Shown here: in pieces, positions 37,431 to 49,358 of the stretch
How the letters are laid out: every line of letters starts with the position of its first letter
Numbering within the stretch: position 1 is the first letter of the stretch
Source: Ophiosphaerella korrae
Taxonomy: Eukaryota > Ascomycota > Dothideomycetes > Pleosporales > Phaeosphaeriaceae
Direction of reading: 5' to 3'
DNA length: 64,000 bases
Assembly: GCA_028456385.1 (NCBI GenBank)
Contig: JALNQF010000125.1
Location: 62,001-126,000 of the forward strand
Translations under genes and position numbers: made by a program
Notes under the pieces: generated by a model
Databases searched by the model: none
What the model was told of the DNA's origin: nothing
Seen by the model: the letters and a program-made list of their open reading frames with translations, nothing else

Positions 37431-38529
37431 AAGCTTCGGCAATCTTGTCCCCGCCTTCCTCTGCTCCCTTCTTCATCATTGCCTCCTTTTCCTCCTTGCC
37501 CTCGATCAAAAGTTGCATCAACTTCTGCATCTCATACACACCCGTCTCGCCACCCACGCTCTCCTTCACCGCATCCTTCTCAGTCCCCTTACTCTTCTCC
37601 TTCTCCTTCTCCTCATGCGCAATCACAACTGTCTTCTGCCCAGGAAGCTTGACATTAGCCAAAGTCATCTGAGGCTCGTTCCCAGCAGCCGGCTTGCGCT
37701 GGCGATTCTTCTGCACAACGCGCTTCTGCGACGGGCCCGGGGCGCTGAGGATACCAGTGCTCGAATTAGTAGCTCTGGCACGTTGTCTGGCAATCATGGC
37801 TGCGCGCCTCGACATGCTTGCATTCTCGTCCTGGGTGCCGTCAATGGTGTCCTCGTCCAGCAACGGTAAAGTGCCAGCAGCCACATTCTGCGCGCTGGGG
37901 TCGAGCACTTGCTGCAAAGAGGTTAGCTGCGTCGTGCCGGGGGCGTGAGAGCCATGTACGAGGTGGAGATCAGTGTGAATTCCTGGTGCGTCGGGATGAT
38001 CAGGCTCAGTATGTTCTTTTGGCACGTTGGGGTCCGCTATAGGCAGGGCTATGGTTGGACCTTTCCACTCGGTGATGGCGGTGTGGAGGTTGTGTGGAGC
38101 ATTGGCCATGGCGAAGGGGATGGACGTCACGCCTTCGCGGCGGTCGTGCGCCCATATCTTGAACTGCGTGTCCATGTGCTCGAGGGCCTCGTTGGGATCA
38201 TCGTCTTCTTCGCGCTCAATGACTTTTGGCTTAGGTGGAGCGGGCACGGAGGGGAGAGGTGCTTCAACGCGGATGTGGGTCAGGGTGAAGGAGGGCTTTC
38301 TGGTCGGAGTTGGGAGCGAGGGTTTTTTATAGAACGGGGGTTCGATTTTCCAGCCGTTGTGACCTCCGTTAAAGAAGGGGATTGACTGGATCTCGTCGAG
38401 AGACAAGGTTGGGGCGGCGTTGTCAGTGGGCGATCCATTGCTTGATGCTGGTTTGACGAGATCGCAGACCCATGTTAATACTTCCTCATCCGAGAAGGGG
38501 CAGGTCAAGCTTCGCGCTGGACGGGCCAT
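37330..38529 (-). CDS. uncharacterised acidic fungal protein
   Basis: I do not recognise a family. This single-exon gene codes 399 residues from the ATG at 38529, where the product begins MARPARSLTCPFSDEEVLTW; an in-frame ATG 31 codons upstream is less likely because its leader looks non-coding. The first 130 residues are moderately ordered (SIPFFNGGHNGWKIEPPFYK), the middle is rich in charged residues and has a possible helical basic segment (MSRRAAMIARQRARA), and the C-terminus is a Lys/Glu-rich coiled-coil-like stretch ending in about fifteen consecutive aspartates coded by the CAT repeat at 37383-37432. No signal peptide or membrane span is seen. The composition suggests a nuclear protein, which is inference only. 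Confidence 0.7.
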
Positions 38530-38848
38530 GGTGTTGTGATCGATGGAAGTGATGTAAGAGTCTGGATGCAGCACTAAGTAGAGGGGAAAGTTGTGGTTGT
38601 TGTCTGTTGTCTCGGTAAACATGTGGCCACGTGCTTAATTCTGTCTGCGTGAAATCGCAGTGAATGAGGAATATGATTAGGTGAAAGGTATGTGACTTCC
38701 GGCGCTCACTGTGCAAAAGATGAGATGATCTGAAGATGTAACAACACACAAGCACCCAACCACCCCTGTGAACAAAGACAATGCTTGGTATGAGTCGGTG
38801 ATGGAACACGAAAACTTGGGAGTTTATTGATTTGAAGGACTACTAGTC

Positions 38849-40071
38849 CTATGTACTGAAGCCAAGCTCATAGAGGTATCCAAGGATAAGTTGGCCATGC
38901 TGAATAACGTGCTTAGGATCAATGTGCTCGATGGTATCATTTGCCGTATGAATATATGGGTTGCGGTATTCAAACGCTGCCTCAAAAACGAAAGCAGCAG
39001 GGAAACCGTTCCTGGTCGCAGACCCGTGGTCAGAGCATGCGTATCCGCACTGGCTATTAACATAAGTGATGTCGGTATACTGTCTCAGCGTCAGCTACAT
39101 GCTTTCGTAACTATGATCCTTGATTACTTACCTGGTTGATGACGCGGCCCAAGAACTCGTTCAACGTTGCGTCAGTGAAGTCGGTAATCAAACCGAAACT
39201 CTCGGGCTTGCCAGCAGCAAGCGTGGCCTTGGTATAGCCGACCATGTCTTGCTGCAACATGGCCCAAACATCACGACCAGCAGCCACATATTGTGTAAAG
39301 ATGTCTTGCGAGCCACGCAGGCCTCCCTCTTCAGCTGCGTACCAGTGGAATTCAAGAGTGTTTTGTAGTGTTTCTGGGCTGAATGCCTCGTCTGTAAGCA
39401 AGACACGCAGAGCCTCCAGAATCACAAATGAGCCGCTGCCATTGTCATCCACGCCAGGCGCGCGACCTTCAAGGCGGTTTGCGCTATTAACTGAATCAAG
39501 ATGACCTCCGATGATGACAGTCTTGTTGCTGCGGCCGGGCACCTTCACTATGACCGAGTTCTGGGGAAAGTTGGGATGCGGAAATAGTTCAGCTGTAATT
39601 CCGCTCTTTGAGCTTGCTTTTACTACGTCAGTTACTTGGCTGAACAACCATCTAGCCGCCTCTGCGCCGGTCTCTGTCTCGGAGAACCGTGTGTGGAATT
39701 TAGTGTATTGTTCGAGGTTCTTCTTGATATTATCCCAGTTGAGCTGGGGAATAAGACGTCGTATATTCTCCGAGTACTTGAATTCCTTGGGATAAGGAGG
39801 TTGCACCTGGACTGCACGAACTTCGGCGTTGAACTCAGTAATATCGAAGAAATGACTTCCGCAGCCGCCGCTCTACTATCTTGTTAATGATTTTGAGTAT
39901 AAGGCAGCATAGGCTACCTACAGATGAGAGCTCCCACCGCTCATCTTCGGTGATTTGCCGAGTAACACCCGGAGCAACTTCAATAGTTAGGGATCTAGGC
40001 TTGAGCTGCTCTGGCTTTGCAAGCACAGCTGTTGCGCAGGTTGCCGCGAGGATAGTGGTGAGAGCTTTCAT
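38849..40071 (-). CDS. secreted leucine aminopeptidase, peptidase family M28
   Basis: This is an extracellular zinc aminopeptidase of the fungal Lap1 type that removes N-terminal residues from peptides. The exons are 40071-39922, 39872-39132 and 39079-38849 (introns 49 and 52 bp), giving 373 residues. The signal peptide is MKALTTILAATCATAVLA, followed by a propeptide. Zinc ligands are visible in order: VIIGGHLDS (His), GVDDNGSG (Asp), AAEEGGLRGS (Glu-Glu), QQDMVGY (Asp) and HTANDTIEHID (His). Two cysteines (CGYAC) in the last exon match the disulfide of this family. All catalytic residues are present. It stands at the edge of the accessory region. Confidence 0.94.
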
Positions 40072-40899
40072 GTTGAACGACTGATACTTGAAAAGGCAAG
40101 TATGGCTCGACGTAAGAGGGCGAGCCTTCTAGATATATAGCTCAAGTTGCGGTAAGCCGCGAGACTGTCTGCCTGTCAGCTTCCTGTATGGAAGCGTCAT
40201 TTACAATTTGTCGATACTTCCCAGAGTAATACCAAGCATACTGATCCACAGTGCGTGTATCGGCATGGCCAATGAGATGCTTCTATCTGGCTTGTCCCTG
40301 CGGGTAATTCTTGACGACTTCCTGATGCGAATTAGCTTCATCTTGACCAGGGAAGCTCTTGTGCTCCAGGAACCAGGTCAAACTTCATCGTTGCTAGAGA
40401 GATTGCTGGGTACAATTCGACCTTCCTGATGAGAGTGGTGGTTGCGGTTCTACAAGTCTTGGTAGCGACGTGGAGCTCCAAAATGGCGTGTCAAGCAAAC
40501 CGCTCACATTTGCACTGCCATACCATGCATTACAAACTTACCCATTACGTCAAGGACAATACCTAAGTATAGTGTGCCTAGCTTTAAGGAGGAAATGAAC
40601 TGATGGAAGCTGAGTTGTACTCCATCGCATCATACTTTCCACTCTCACGACTCAACGATTGGACGCGTCACGCTACTGTGATCACAGAGCTAGCAACACA
40701 TTGAAATTCCAAGAGGTACAGTACTGTAGAAGACGCGTAGAACTGGGTAGACTATTGGTCCAAAACTAGTGTTGAGCAAATTAGAGAGGGATGAATGTGG
40801 AATCAGAGCGCATTGACCCCTAACCATTCGGCATATGTGGGGAAACACGCTTACCTCTGCGTCTCACCTGTCATGTCGTCCTGAGCTTCAACCACCACC
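40072..40899. other. divergent intergenic, aminopeptidase / beta-lactamase-like
   Basis: No gene seen. This should contain the aminopeptidase promoter. Confidence 0.5.
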
Positions 40900-42715
40900 A
40901 TGTTGTTGCTGTATACCTTCTTGTCTGCTGCTGCTGCTGCTGCTAGCGCAAAATGCTTTGAAGCCTCCCTTGCCCATCCACTGCCAGACCTAGACCCCAA
41001 TGACGCTGTGCTGAAGCATGCATTTGCCACCATTAGCAGAGCTACCACTACAGCTGTTGCTCACCCCAACTTCTCGTCTACCTCCTTTTCTATAGAAATC
41101 ACGTCCTCCAAAAAATCGCTGTGGTCCCAGCATCATACAGCTCGTCAACGCAACGCATCTCGTGCTGATATCCCAAAAGTGAACGGCGACGCGTTGTACC
41201 GAATTGCAAGCATCACCAAGACCTTCACCGTACTCGGCATACTATATCAACATGAAGCGGGGTACCTGAGTCTTGATGACCCTATAGACAATTATATTGA
41301 GGAGTTGCGGGAAACACAGGAGGGTACAATGCCGTGGAAGGACATCACCCTACGGAGCCTGGCAAGCCACTTAAGTGGCATACCAAGTGACTGTACTGTA
41401 AACTCTTCTCGTATGTGTATAACAGAAAAAGGTAAACATGTGGATTTCGTTTTGTTCTTGTGTCAGACGCTCTCATTGCTACTTAAGTTCAGGCTTGTAA
41501 ACGCCCATGTTGCGAAAAGGGTTAATTGGCTACAACGAGTACTCACAACACAATGAAACCGTGTACTGCGGAGGGTGAGGGGCATTGAGGTAATTTCGTT
41601 GATATAACTGACAGATATCAGATCTTCTCGACGTAGTTAAATCGATACATCCGCTCTTTCCTCCCAATATGAAGTCGACGTACTCGAATCTCGCATTCGA
41701 CTTGCTCGGCCTCGTGCTAGAACGAGTATCTAACAAATCATACGAAGCGTACATAGAGGATACAATTTTGAAGCCATTAGATATGTCGAAAAGCACATTA
41801 TCTGTGCCGCCAGATTCCGCTGGTGTCATCCCCTTGAATCCTCAATACTGGGACGTAGACATGGGCATACAGGCGCCTATTGGTGGGATCTATAGTTCTT
41901 CGAAAGATCTATCCAAGTATCTCCGCTATGTCCTGTCGAATTACAACTCTCTCGCTGGCCTTAATTGGTTCAACCCAGTCTCACCATCGGAAGGCCTCAA
42001 TTCTTTCTATGGAATGCCCTGGGAAATCCTTCACACAAATGGTGTCCTCGAGAGCTCTAAGCGAACAGTAAAATTCATCACTAAAGGCGGAGGTCAACCA
42101 GGTTACACGTCTATTATAGTCCTGATTCCTGATTTCGACCTCGGCATTACCATACTGGTCGCAGGAAATGCGAAAATGGTGCCCACCATGTTGGATGCTG
42201 CAGGCACAACGATTGTCCGTGCTGCAGAGGAGGTTTCCATACGCCAGCTTCAGGAGCGCTACGTGGGAACTTATGTTTCTACCAGTTTTAATCTGAACTC
42301 TTCCATCACCATTGTGGCTGATGCCCGAGGTCTTGTTGCGGAAAAGCTGATCTTAAACGGCACAGAGGCTTTGAACTCTGCTATCATCACATCGAGTAAC
42401 GGGTATCAACAGCTCGTGCCTACATTACTTTACCGAAACGAGAAGCAACAAACAGGTGAGCTGTGGCGTGTCATGTTCTCTAATGAGCGGAATGGGGATG
42501 AGAGCAGCATCTGGGATGATTTTTGTTCAACCAACCTTGGTGGCCCGATGTATGTGTTCAATGAGACAATGTTAGTATTCAACGAAATAGCGTTTTGGGA
42601 CAAAGCGAAAGATGGAAAATACGGTAAGTTAGAGCTCAGTGCTTTCCGAGTCAATTTGACCCGGACTGAGGACAATGATTTGTGGGCACATGAACAAGAA
42701 GTTCTTGAGCTATGA
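40900..42715 (+). pseudogene. beta-lactamase-like serine hydrolase, probably damaged in the middle
   Basis: The family is secreted class-C beta-lactamase-related hydrolases of fungi. The 5' part (40900 to about 41392) is open: the signal peptide has an alanine run coded by a TGC/CTG repeat, and the SxxK motif SITK sits near residue 108. The 3' part (about 41635-42715) is also open and has the YxN motif in STYSNLAFDLLGLVLERVSN and a lipocalin-like C-terminal domain. The 240 bp between cannot be joined cleanly: a conserved-looking block (MLRKGLIGYNEYSQHNETVY) lies in a frame with a TAA before it and a TGA after it, and upstream residues sit in another frame. Either unusual splicing or a pseudogene; I favour the latter. 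The catalytic motifs outside the break are intact. Confidence 0.6.
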
Positions 42716-42796
42716 ACGATTACTACTTCTAGAAAATATAAAAGTAGCTCAGAGCATTGAATACCTTCATGCTGCTGTATCCACCGGTAGCCAACT

Positions 42797-44480
42797 TTAT
42801 CCCGTCTTTTCACTCCAGGCTTCCCATAAACTGTCCAGTCGAGCCCAAGGTACTCGGCTCATTTTCTCATACTCAGCCATCGACTTTTCAACCCATCCCT
42901 CCTTCTCGTCCGCCACCATAATAATGCCTTGTGGATGTTTGAACCTACTCCAGGGTTTCTCCCTATTCGCAAATCCAATCCACATCGCTGCATGTCTGTC
43001 GCTAATATCTTTGAGATACTGGAACGGCATTCGGAATTGTATCGAGCGAAAGATGAAGTACACATCAACCCAATGATGTGCTTGCTGGTAGAAATTCGCT
43101 CCAGGGAAAGGATTGCGGACGTCAAAAATGTAGCGGTAGATTGGCTTTGCAGTGTGTGTCGAGATGTGCTTGGCGAGTGCATGAACCGGTGCTGAAAGTA
43201 TCAGCCTACATTGCCCAATCAGCCTACTTTTGACGTACCATCAAAGAGCACATCCCCAGACCAGCGCATTGCAGGAGTGATGAAGAGGTTTGGATCCATG
43301 TCTAGGCTTATGCCATATGCCCCCATTATCTTTGCCACGGCTGTATCACTAAATTCACTCTTCAAAAGTGCAAAAAAGCCAAGGGGTGACAATGAACTCG
43401 CAACATTCTGATACATCAACCCTTCGAATCCAGTATCTCCGGCTACAATTTCATCAGCCCATTCACAGCTACCCAGGAGGCGGGGCACTTGGCCCCATGT
43501 TACTTTTTCGCGGAAGAAGGACGAATCTTCGATAGGTGTCCAAGAGTTTACCTTTGGCGGCCCAGGATTCGCTCGCGGAAACAAGCGCTTGAACATCAAG
43601 AGCCCGCATCTTTTCAAGTGCAGCTTCGCCGCGCTCCTGAATGCCCAGCTCTTCGCTGATTTTACCAAATATCTCGCCGGCTTCTGTCTGTGGCGATACC
43701 TTCAACTTGGGCCCAAGAACGCCAGACATGATAACAACACGATTGAAGAGCGGACCTGATGACGGCAGATGTGAAAGCGTATGGCAGTATATTGAAAGTC
43801 CCCAGACCGTGACGCGGCTTTTATTGCCGTCAAAGCCGCTAATGAATTTCTGGATCCAAAGTAAGGTGTTACGTTGGTCCCACAGCGCAAAGTTCTTCTT
43901 GCCGTCAGGCGTGGCCAGGAAGCCGAGTGCGCCGAGCCGGTACTGGATCGCCGTTGTGATGACAGGTTTCGAGATTGCGAGGGAGTGTTGAGCCATGTAG
44001 GCAGTATTGTGCTGTGCATCAATCTTGCCGAGTGAAGCCACCACCATGAATGTAAGTCATGACTGGCAACTTCTTCTTAGCTCCTATTTGGTCGTTTGAG
44101 GCACTACTCGCGGCATCCAAATACGATTTTGGCACATTCACATCCAAGATCAGACTCTCAAATTCTTGGCCTGGTTAAAGACCGCCACTATTTATGTCAC
44201 TCAATTCGAATGTATGCGGTGATGCATATCCTTGTTTTGTGAAATATTTGGATGTGCCATTGAGACTATTCCGAAGCACTGATTGCTTGAACCGACTTGG
44301 CAGTGTGGCATAGGGTATCGCGTGGAATCGAACGATATCTGGGGTTTCGGGAGATATTAAGCCAGTTATGGGGCCTAGCGCAGGGTGCTTGAAGTCATAT
44401 GTTTTTGACTCATTCATAATTGCTGCTGTGGCTATTTGGAACATGGCAATCGTCATGCATAGAGTGTGATACAGAAACAT
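42797..44480 (-). pseudogene. type-B carboxylesterase, inactivated
   Basis: The family is secreted alpha/beta-hydrolase carboxylesterases. Start at 44480 gives a signal peptide (MFLYHTLCMTIAMFQIATAA). Damage seen: a TAA at 44177-44175 (CTT TAA CCA, perhaps from CAA); a frameshift near 44030 after the oxyanion motif YIHGGGF; loss of about five codons near 43799, where VTVWG runs directly into LSIYCHTLSHL, so the GESAG elbow with the catalytic serine is absent; another frame change near 43550. The C-terminal exon (about 43182-42797) is joined by a plausible 3' intron (acceptor CTTTCAG) and reads APVHALAKHISTHTAKPIYR. Homology is clear throughout, so this was a full-length gene. It is convergent with the beta-lactamase-like gene, 81 bp between stops. 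Confidence 0.8.
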
Positions 44481-44510
44481 TCTCTTGAGGTGATTGAAAA
44501 AGTACCACAA

Positions 44511-45671
44511 TACATAGCTATCCTATACGAGAATGGACAACAACGCTGGCATTATAATTTCTTAAGATTGGCTTTATCCACGTTTTTATTAGTACGAGCA
44601 ATAAGCGGTGGTTATAGATAGAATCGCGTTAAGCGAAATACACTGTTCTTGATGAAGTGGCAATGTTAGGTATTCCGTTCCTATAATGAGGTGGCTTGCA
44701 TCAGCCTCTTGACTCTGGTCTTCTGTAGCACTATAGTCTAGCCAGTACCGTTTCTTACGCTCCCCCTTTCATACTACCAGTCTAGCTTTGTTTCTTCTAG
44801 TTGTCTATGCATTAAATTCAGTATCTAGTTTAGTAAAAGGCTGAAGAACTGGGTCAAACAAGTAGCTGAATTAGCTGAGTTGTTTCCGTGGAACGTAAAT
44901 CAAGTCATAATGGAAATTTTTCATGAACCCTGCGGCCCCTCATTGCCCAATCAGTATCCTATCCATAATCAGAAAATAGAGATGTGTACCGTATACAAAC
45001 GATACAATGCCCCTGAGACGCTTCGCCTGGTTCAACTTGTTCTTATGTGTATCATGGTTCCGGGGATGCTCGTGATGTACTGAACAGTTTAAACCTTGAA
45101 CACAATGCTTGCTTACCCTGATGCTGTGTGATACTATGTACACGGAGTTATAACGAGATCGCACTCCAACATTAGAATGGGCTCCTTCATATAGAGGAGT
45201 AGCTTTGGGGCGCCTAAGTTGGGAAAGTAAGCACCAATGTACGCATGTAGTAGCCTGTGATAATTAGCGTCTCATTCGAAAAACTTGATGGCACAGGGAA
45301 GCGATTCACGGGACAAGCTTGTGAACTTAGATGATAGTCATGCCGGAATAAATGTGTGAATGTGATACATATGCGGTTGGTGTCATTTCTTATCTTATCG
45401 TTGCAGGCCAGACGATCCAGTTTTTCCACCCTTCAATTACTGCGCCGCTAGCACGCGCATTGGGGGCATATTCTGCGGATGGTGGATGATGTGTTCTAAT
45501 TGGCCCTCCACAGTTCGCATCGTCGATATGGGTGGCTTGTTTTGGGAAGCAGCCCGCCTGTAGGTTGCACTCCACTAAGCGAAGCTTGATCTTCACAGCG
45601 ATGACCAAGCAAGAAGAGGCTGTAGAGCCCTCCAAGGCGCTAATTCTCAAACCCAAAGGCGATTGGGAAAT
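44511..45671. other. intergenic, no gene seen
   Basis: Over 1.1 kb of average to AT-rich sequence between the divergent esterase pseudogene and the monooxygenase. No coding signal was recognised. Confidence 0.5.
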
Positions 45672-47482
45672 ATGAGTAACACAGGGTCTACTATCGAGTA
45701 TGTCGATGTTCTTGTAGCTGGCGGAGGGCCGGTCGGTAAGGAGACCATTAACTTTTTCCTGGTGTAGCTCTAATAACCACTAGGACTCATAACCGCCTAC
45801 CAACTCGCCCGCAACCTTCCTCGCTCTAAATTTAGGATCAAAATTATCGAACAACACGAAAAGTCATCACAAGATCAGTATGGCCGCGCCATTACTCTCT
45901 TCCCACGAAGCGCGGAGATGCTCGACCAGCTTGGTCTCGCAGATGAGCTTGCACAACAATGCTTCGCCTGTCGGCAGACGGCAAACTACGATAAGGATGG
46001 CCACGAGGCACCAGATCGAGGATGGAGCTTTGTGGAAGATATGAAGGACACAAAGTGGGATTTTGCGCTCGTACTGAGGCAGAAATATCAAGAAGACGTC
46101 TTTCGAAAGGCATTGAAACGACAAGGTGTTGAAGTCGATACGCCATATGCTCTTACTGGCATCAAAATCCTTGAAAATATAGAAATGGGTGGTCAGAAGA
46201 TATTGGCTACAATCGAGCATGGTGTTACTAAAGTCACGAGCACTGTCAAATGCAGGTATCTTGTTGGTGCAGATGGTGGAAAGTCTTTCGTCCGACGCGC
46301 CATGGACATACCTTTCGATGGATCCTCTACCGAAAACACCTGGGTTCGCGTTGACGGTGTCGTGGAAACGGGCCTGCCAAAAGCAAGAGGTTATTGTGGG
46401 ATCGAATCGACTACACATGGTAATGTTTTGTGGCAAGCTATGGACCATGGAGCTACACGTATCGGGTTCGCTTTAAGTGCGGAGAGACACAAAGCATATA
46501 GCGTCTTTAATGAGGAGGCAGCAGTCAAAGAGGCCACTGCAGCAGTCAAACCATTTTCGCTTTCCTTCAAGAGCGTGGACTGGTGGACGATATACATTGT
46601 AGGCCAGCGCATTGCACGTTCTTTCTCCGTGAATGACTGCATCTTTCTCGCTGGCGACGCTTGTCATACACATAGCAGCGGGGCTGCGCAGGGATTGAAT
46701 ACTGGGCTACACGATGCAGTCAACCTGGGTTGGAAACTGTCACTCGTCCTTCAAGGTCTAGCAAAACCAGATCTTTTGTACACCTACGAAGCCGAGCGAT
46801 TGCCAATTGTGCATAAACTCATCAGCATTAACAAGCAGATCTCGCGACTCATGACTGGGCAATTACCAGAAAACTGGAAGGGTGATCCTAATGCTGATCC
46901 TCACGAAATACTTTCGGGAGTCATGAGAGAAGCAGCATCTTTCAATACTGGCCTAGGTATTGCCTACGGGTCAGGTACGATCCTTAACCGTAGTGGTAGT
47001 AATCAAAGTTTTGGGGTGTACCACTAGGCTCAGGTTGTCGTGCTCCTGATGTCACACTACAAAAACCAGCAACATTCGAAGCTACAAGATTGCAAGCCCA
47101 GACTCCAAATACAGCAACTTTCTACATAGCTATTTTTGCTGGGGATATTTTGCACTCAAAGTCATCCCTTGCTGCTCTCACTGCGAGTGTGTCAAGGCTG
47201 CCATGGCTCTCCAATCCAGACTTGCCGATTGAATGGTTGACTATCTTTGCTGGACCCGGTAGTTCGTCTACATTCGATATACTTGGAAGCGTGCCTTTGG
47301 GTAGATCATTCTATGATAGTGATCATAGCGCGCACAAACGCTATGGTGTTGAAATCGACCTGGGTGCTGTGTTTGTACTCAGGCCTGATGGCTGGATAGG
47401 CACAGTTGAGTTGATGGGCGACAGAACAGCCGAAAAATTAGAAACATACTTTAGTATGTTCCTAGTAGGTGTAGAGCCATAA
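45672..47482 (+). CDS. FAD-dependent aromatic hydroxylase (phenol 2-monooxygenase-like)
   Basis: Members of this group A flavoprotein family hydroxylate aromatic or polyketide substrates using NAD(P)H and oxygen. The exons are 45672-45735, 45784-46974 and 47028-47482, giving 569 residues. The FAD-binding VLVAGGGPVG motif near residues 14-23 spans the first splice junction; the second motif is YLVGADGGKSFVRRA and the third is IFLAGDACHTHSSGAAQGLNTGLHDAVNLGWKL. The C-terminal domain (after the second intron) is the thioredoxin-like fold of phenol hydroxylases (GCRAPDVTLQ...TFYIAIFAG). The 53-bp second intron (donor GTACGA, acceptor CCACTAG) resolves what otherwise looks like a frameshift at 47010. 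The gene seems intact. Its substrate cannot be deduced. Confidence 0.9.
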
Positions 47483-48319
47483 ATATTATACCTCTACATT
47501 GAATGCAGGTTAGTTTCGCGGCGATCTATTGGAATGAAAGACAACGGATGAACTTTTCATATTCGATTTCTACCTCCGATTCTCTATTCTTACCGCAAAT
47601 AGTTCTCCCTCTCGAGCCATTATCGTGGCCATTTCTTGAGCACTCCCCTGTTGAGAAAGAGTGTAGTCTGCATATTGATAAAACCTAGCACACGTTGCAT
47701 TATTCCTGAAAATGAATCCATAAACTATATACCAAGATTTGTTCTACTACGATCCTTTAGCTTCACTGTTGAAAAGAGATCAACGGTAGTGTTGGAAGTG
47801 GAGGAGTGTGACTAAGCTCAAATCGGTTGGTAGTCAACTGTCGACAGATATCCGCTTGCTAACCTACAATCACACCTCCGACGCACTGTATGAAAACTCC
47901 AACAACGGCCAGTCACGACATCAGTCCAGACATGGAATTTCGGAAGAATTCGAGCAACCAAGCCTATACCTTAAGAAGAATGATGTTGTTGCCATGATTG
48001 AAACAGCAGACTAAGTATCTTATCGCCAATTGTCCATGAACAACACTACAACCCTTATCTCCCTCAGCCTCACTGCTTGATTCTGTGAGGGTTCATGGAC
48101 TGAATTTGAGGGCTCAGTTATTTATCATCATGTCTCGCCAAAAGTTAAAAATCGAAGGTGATAAGCTAAACCTCACGGTGCGTAGCACTGTCTGGTTCAC
48201 AATGGATGGCATTCTCAAGTAGTACAAAAATGCGTCATCTCACGCTTATATATGAGGATACGAGACTTTGAGGCTGGCTAGTAATTAATGTCAAAATCCA
48301 GGATGCGAGGTTAACATTG
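47483..48319. other. intergenic, possible decayed 5' part of the M20 pseudogene
   Basis: No intact gene. The missing N-terminal part of the M20 amidohydrolase should lie at the right end; a phrase like VNID-stop-TGNIF at about 48310-48335 marks where homology becomes visible. Confidence 0.5.
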
Positions 48320-49358
48320 ATTAGACAGGCAATATCTTCGCTCCCGGTGCGGGACAGAAAAAGGTCGTAACCCCATCGCTATTAGTAGTTACATGGACAA
48401 CCAGTCGGCTCCCGGACGGTACGTATGAACGGGTATGTCTCGAGAAGTTTAAGATCATCTTGTATCAGATCTGGTGGTATCTTTGGTGTCCTAACAGCTC
48501 TGGAAGTGCTCTGTACGCTCCGCGACCACGACATTGAGGCCTACAGTCCTATCATGCTGATATACTGAATGAACGTGGAAAATCAAGGGTAGTACTTCGC
48601 TCGAGACTTACTGAGACATAAACGACCAGGAGGGTATGCGCATGAAGAATGCTTTCCAAAAGATTGGGTACCTATGGGCCACATCTTGCGACTACCGTGA
48701 GAACAATCTTGAGCGCCACTTCAAAGTAAACATCGAACAAGGCCCAGTACTAGAGAGAGGGAAAATGAGGGTTCGAATAGTCACCTCCGTATAGAGCATG
48801 AGTTGGTATGCCATATGCGTCACGGACGACTCCCATGCCCGGCCGTGCAGACGACTTGGCAATGGCGCCCCGCCTCATTACGGCTGTGCAAGATTCTGCC
48901 CGACAAATTGGATTGGGCTTTGCTACTGCCATTGGCTGCGACATATCGAGCCAGCCCATCAACTATGCCGGCGTCAACTTTACCATCGACATTTGTGCTC
49001 AACAGATCAAACGGCGGAGCAACCCTCACCCTTCACATTCCTTAGTATCAAACACACTATTGCATACGAGAACAGCGGAGCATTCTGGTGCATCAAACGG
49101 CCATGAGGCTTACCAAAATATAGTCTGACCCACACTGGATCGAGACGGTGCGTGCTTCCGCAATCTGCCAAGCAAGTAGGAATCAAATTATGGATGAGTA
49201 GAGTCTGTCCGACCGGTATGATATTCGAGCCGAGTAAAGGTGGTATCAGCCACAACCCTCATGAATACCAAGTCGAGAAGACTGTGCATTGTTGGCGCGA
49301 ATCTTATTGGACACCATCTTGCTTTCCGATCATAAAGGTTAAGAGCGGAGCTTTTTGA
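48320..49358 (+). pseudogene. M20-family N-carbamoyl-amino-acid / allantoate-type amidohydrolase, degraded
   Basis: Conserved blocks of one M20 metallopeptidase-like amidohydrolase occur in order but in different frames. They are TGNIFAPG (about 48325), SYMDNQSAPGRY (about 48395), SGGIFGVLTALEVLCTLRDHD (about 48470-48530), NDQEGMRMKNAFQ (about 48625), HFKVNIEQGPVLERG (about 48715-48765), SMSWYAICVTDDSHA, the RADDLAMAPRLITAVQDSARQ block (about 48845), and finally VCPTGMIFEPSKGGISHNPH (about 49205-49270). At least four frame changes and several stops (for example GTA TAG AGC where the family has VQS) separate them. I know the family from bacterial and fungal hydantoinase-pathway hydrolases; the real substrate is unknown. 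No frame could give a functional product. Confidence 0.75.

Noticed and set aside
47000..47030. Apparent frameshift in the FAD monooxygenase
   Set aside because: A 53-bp intron (46975-47027) with GT donor, CTTAAC branch-like site and CCACTAG acceptor joins the frames exactly, so the gene is intact.
40900..48000. A secondary-metabolite cluster around the FAD monooxygenase
   Set aside because: No polyketide synthase, peptide synthetase, terpene cyclase or cluster regulator is present, and the neighbours are hydrolases, several of them broken.
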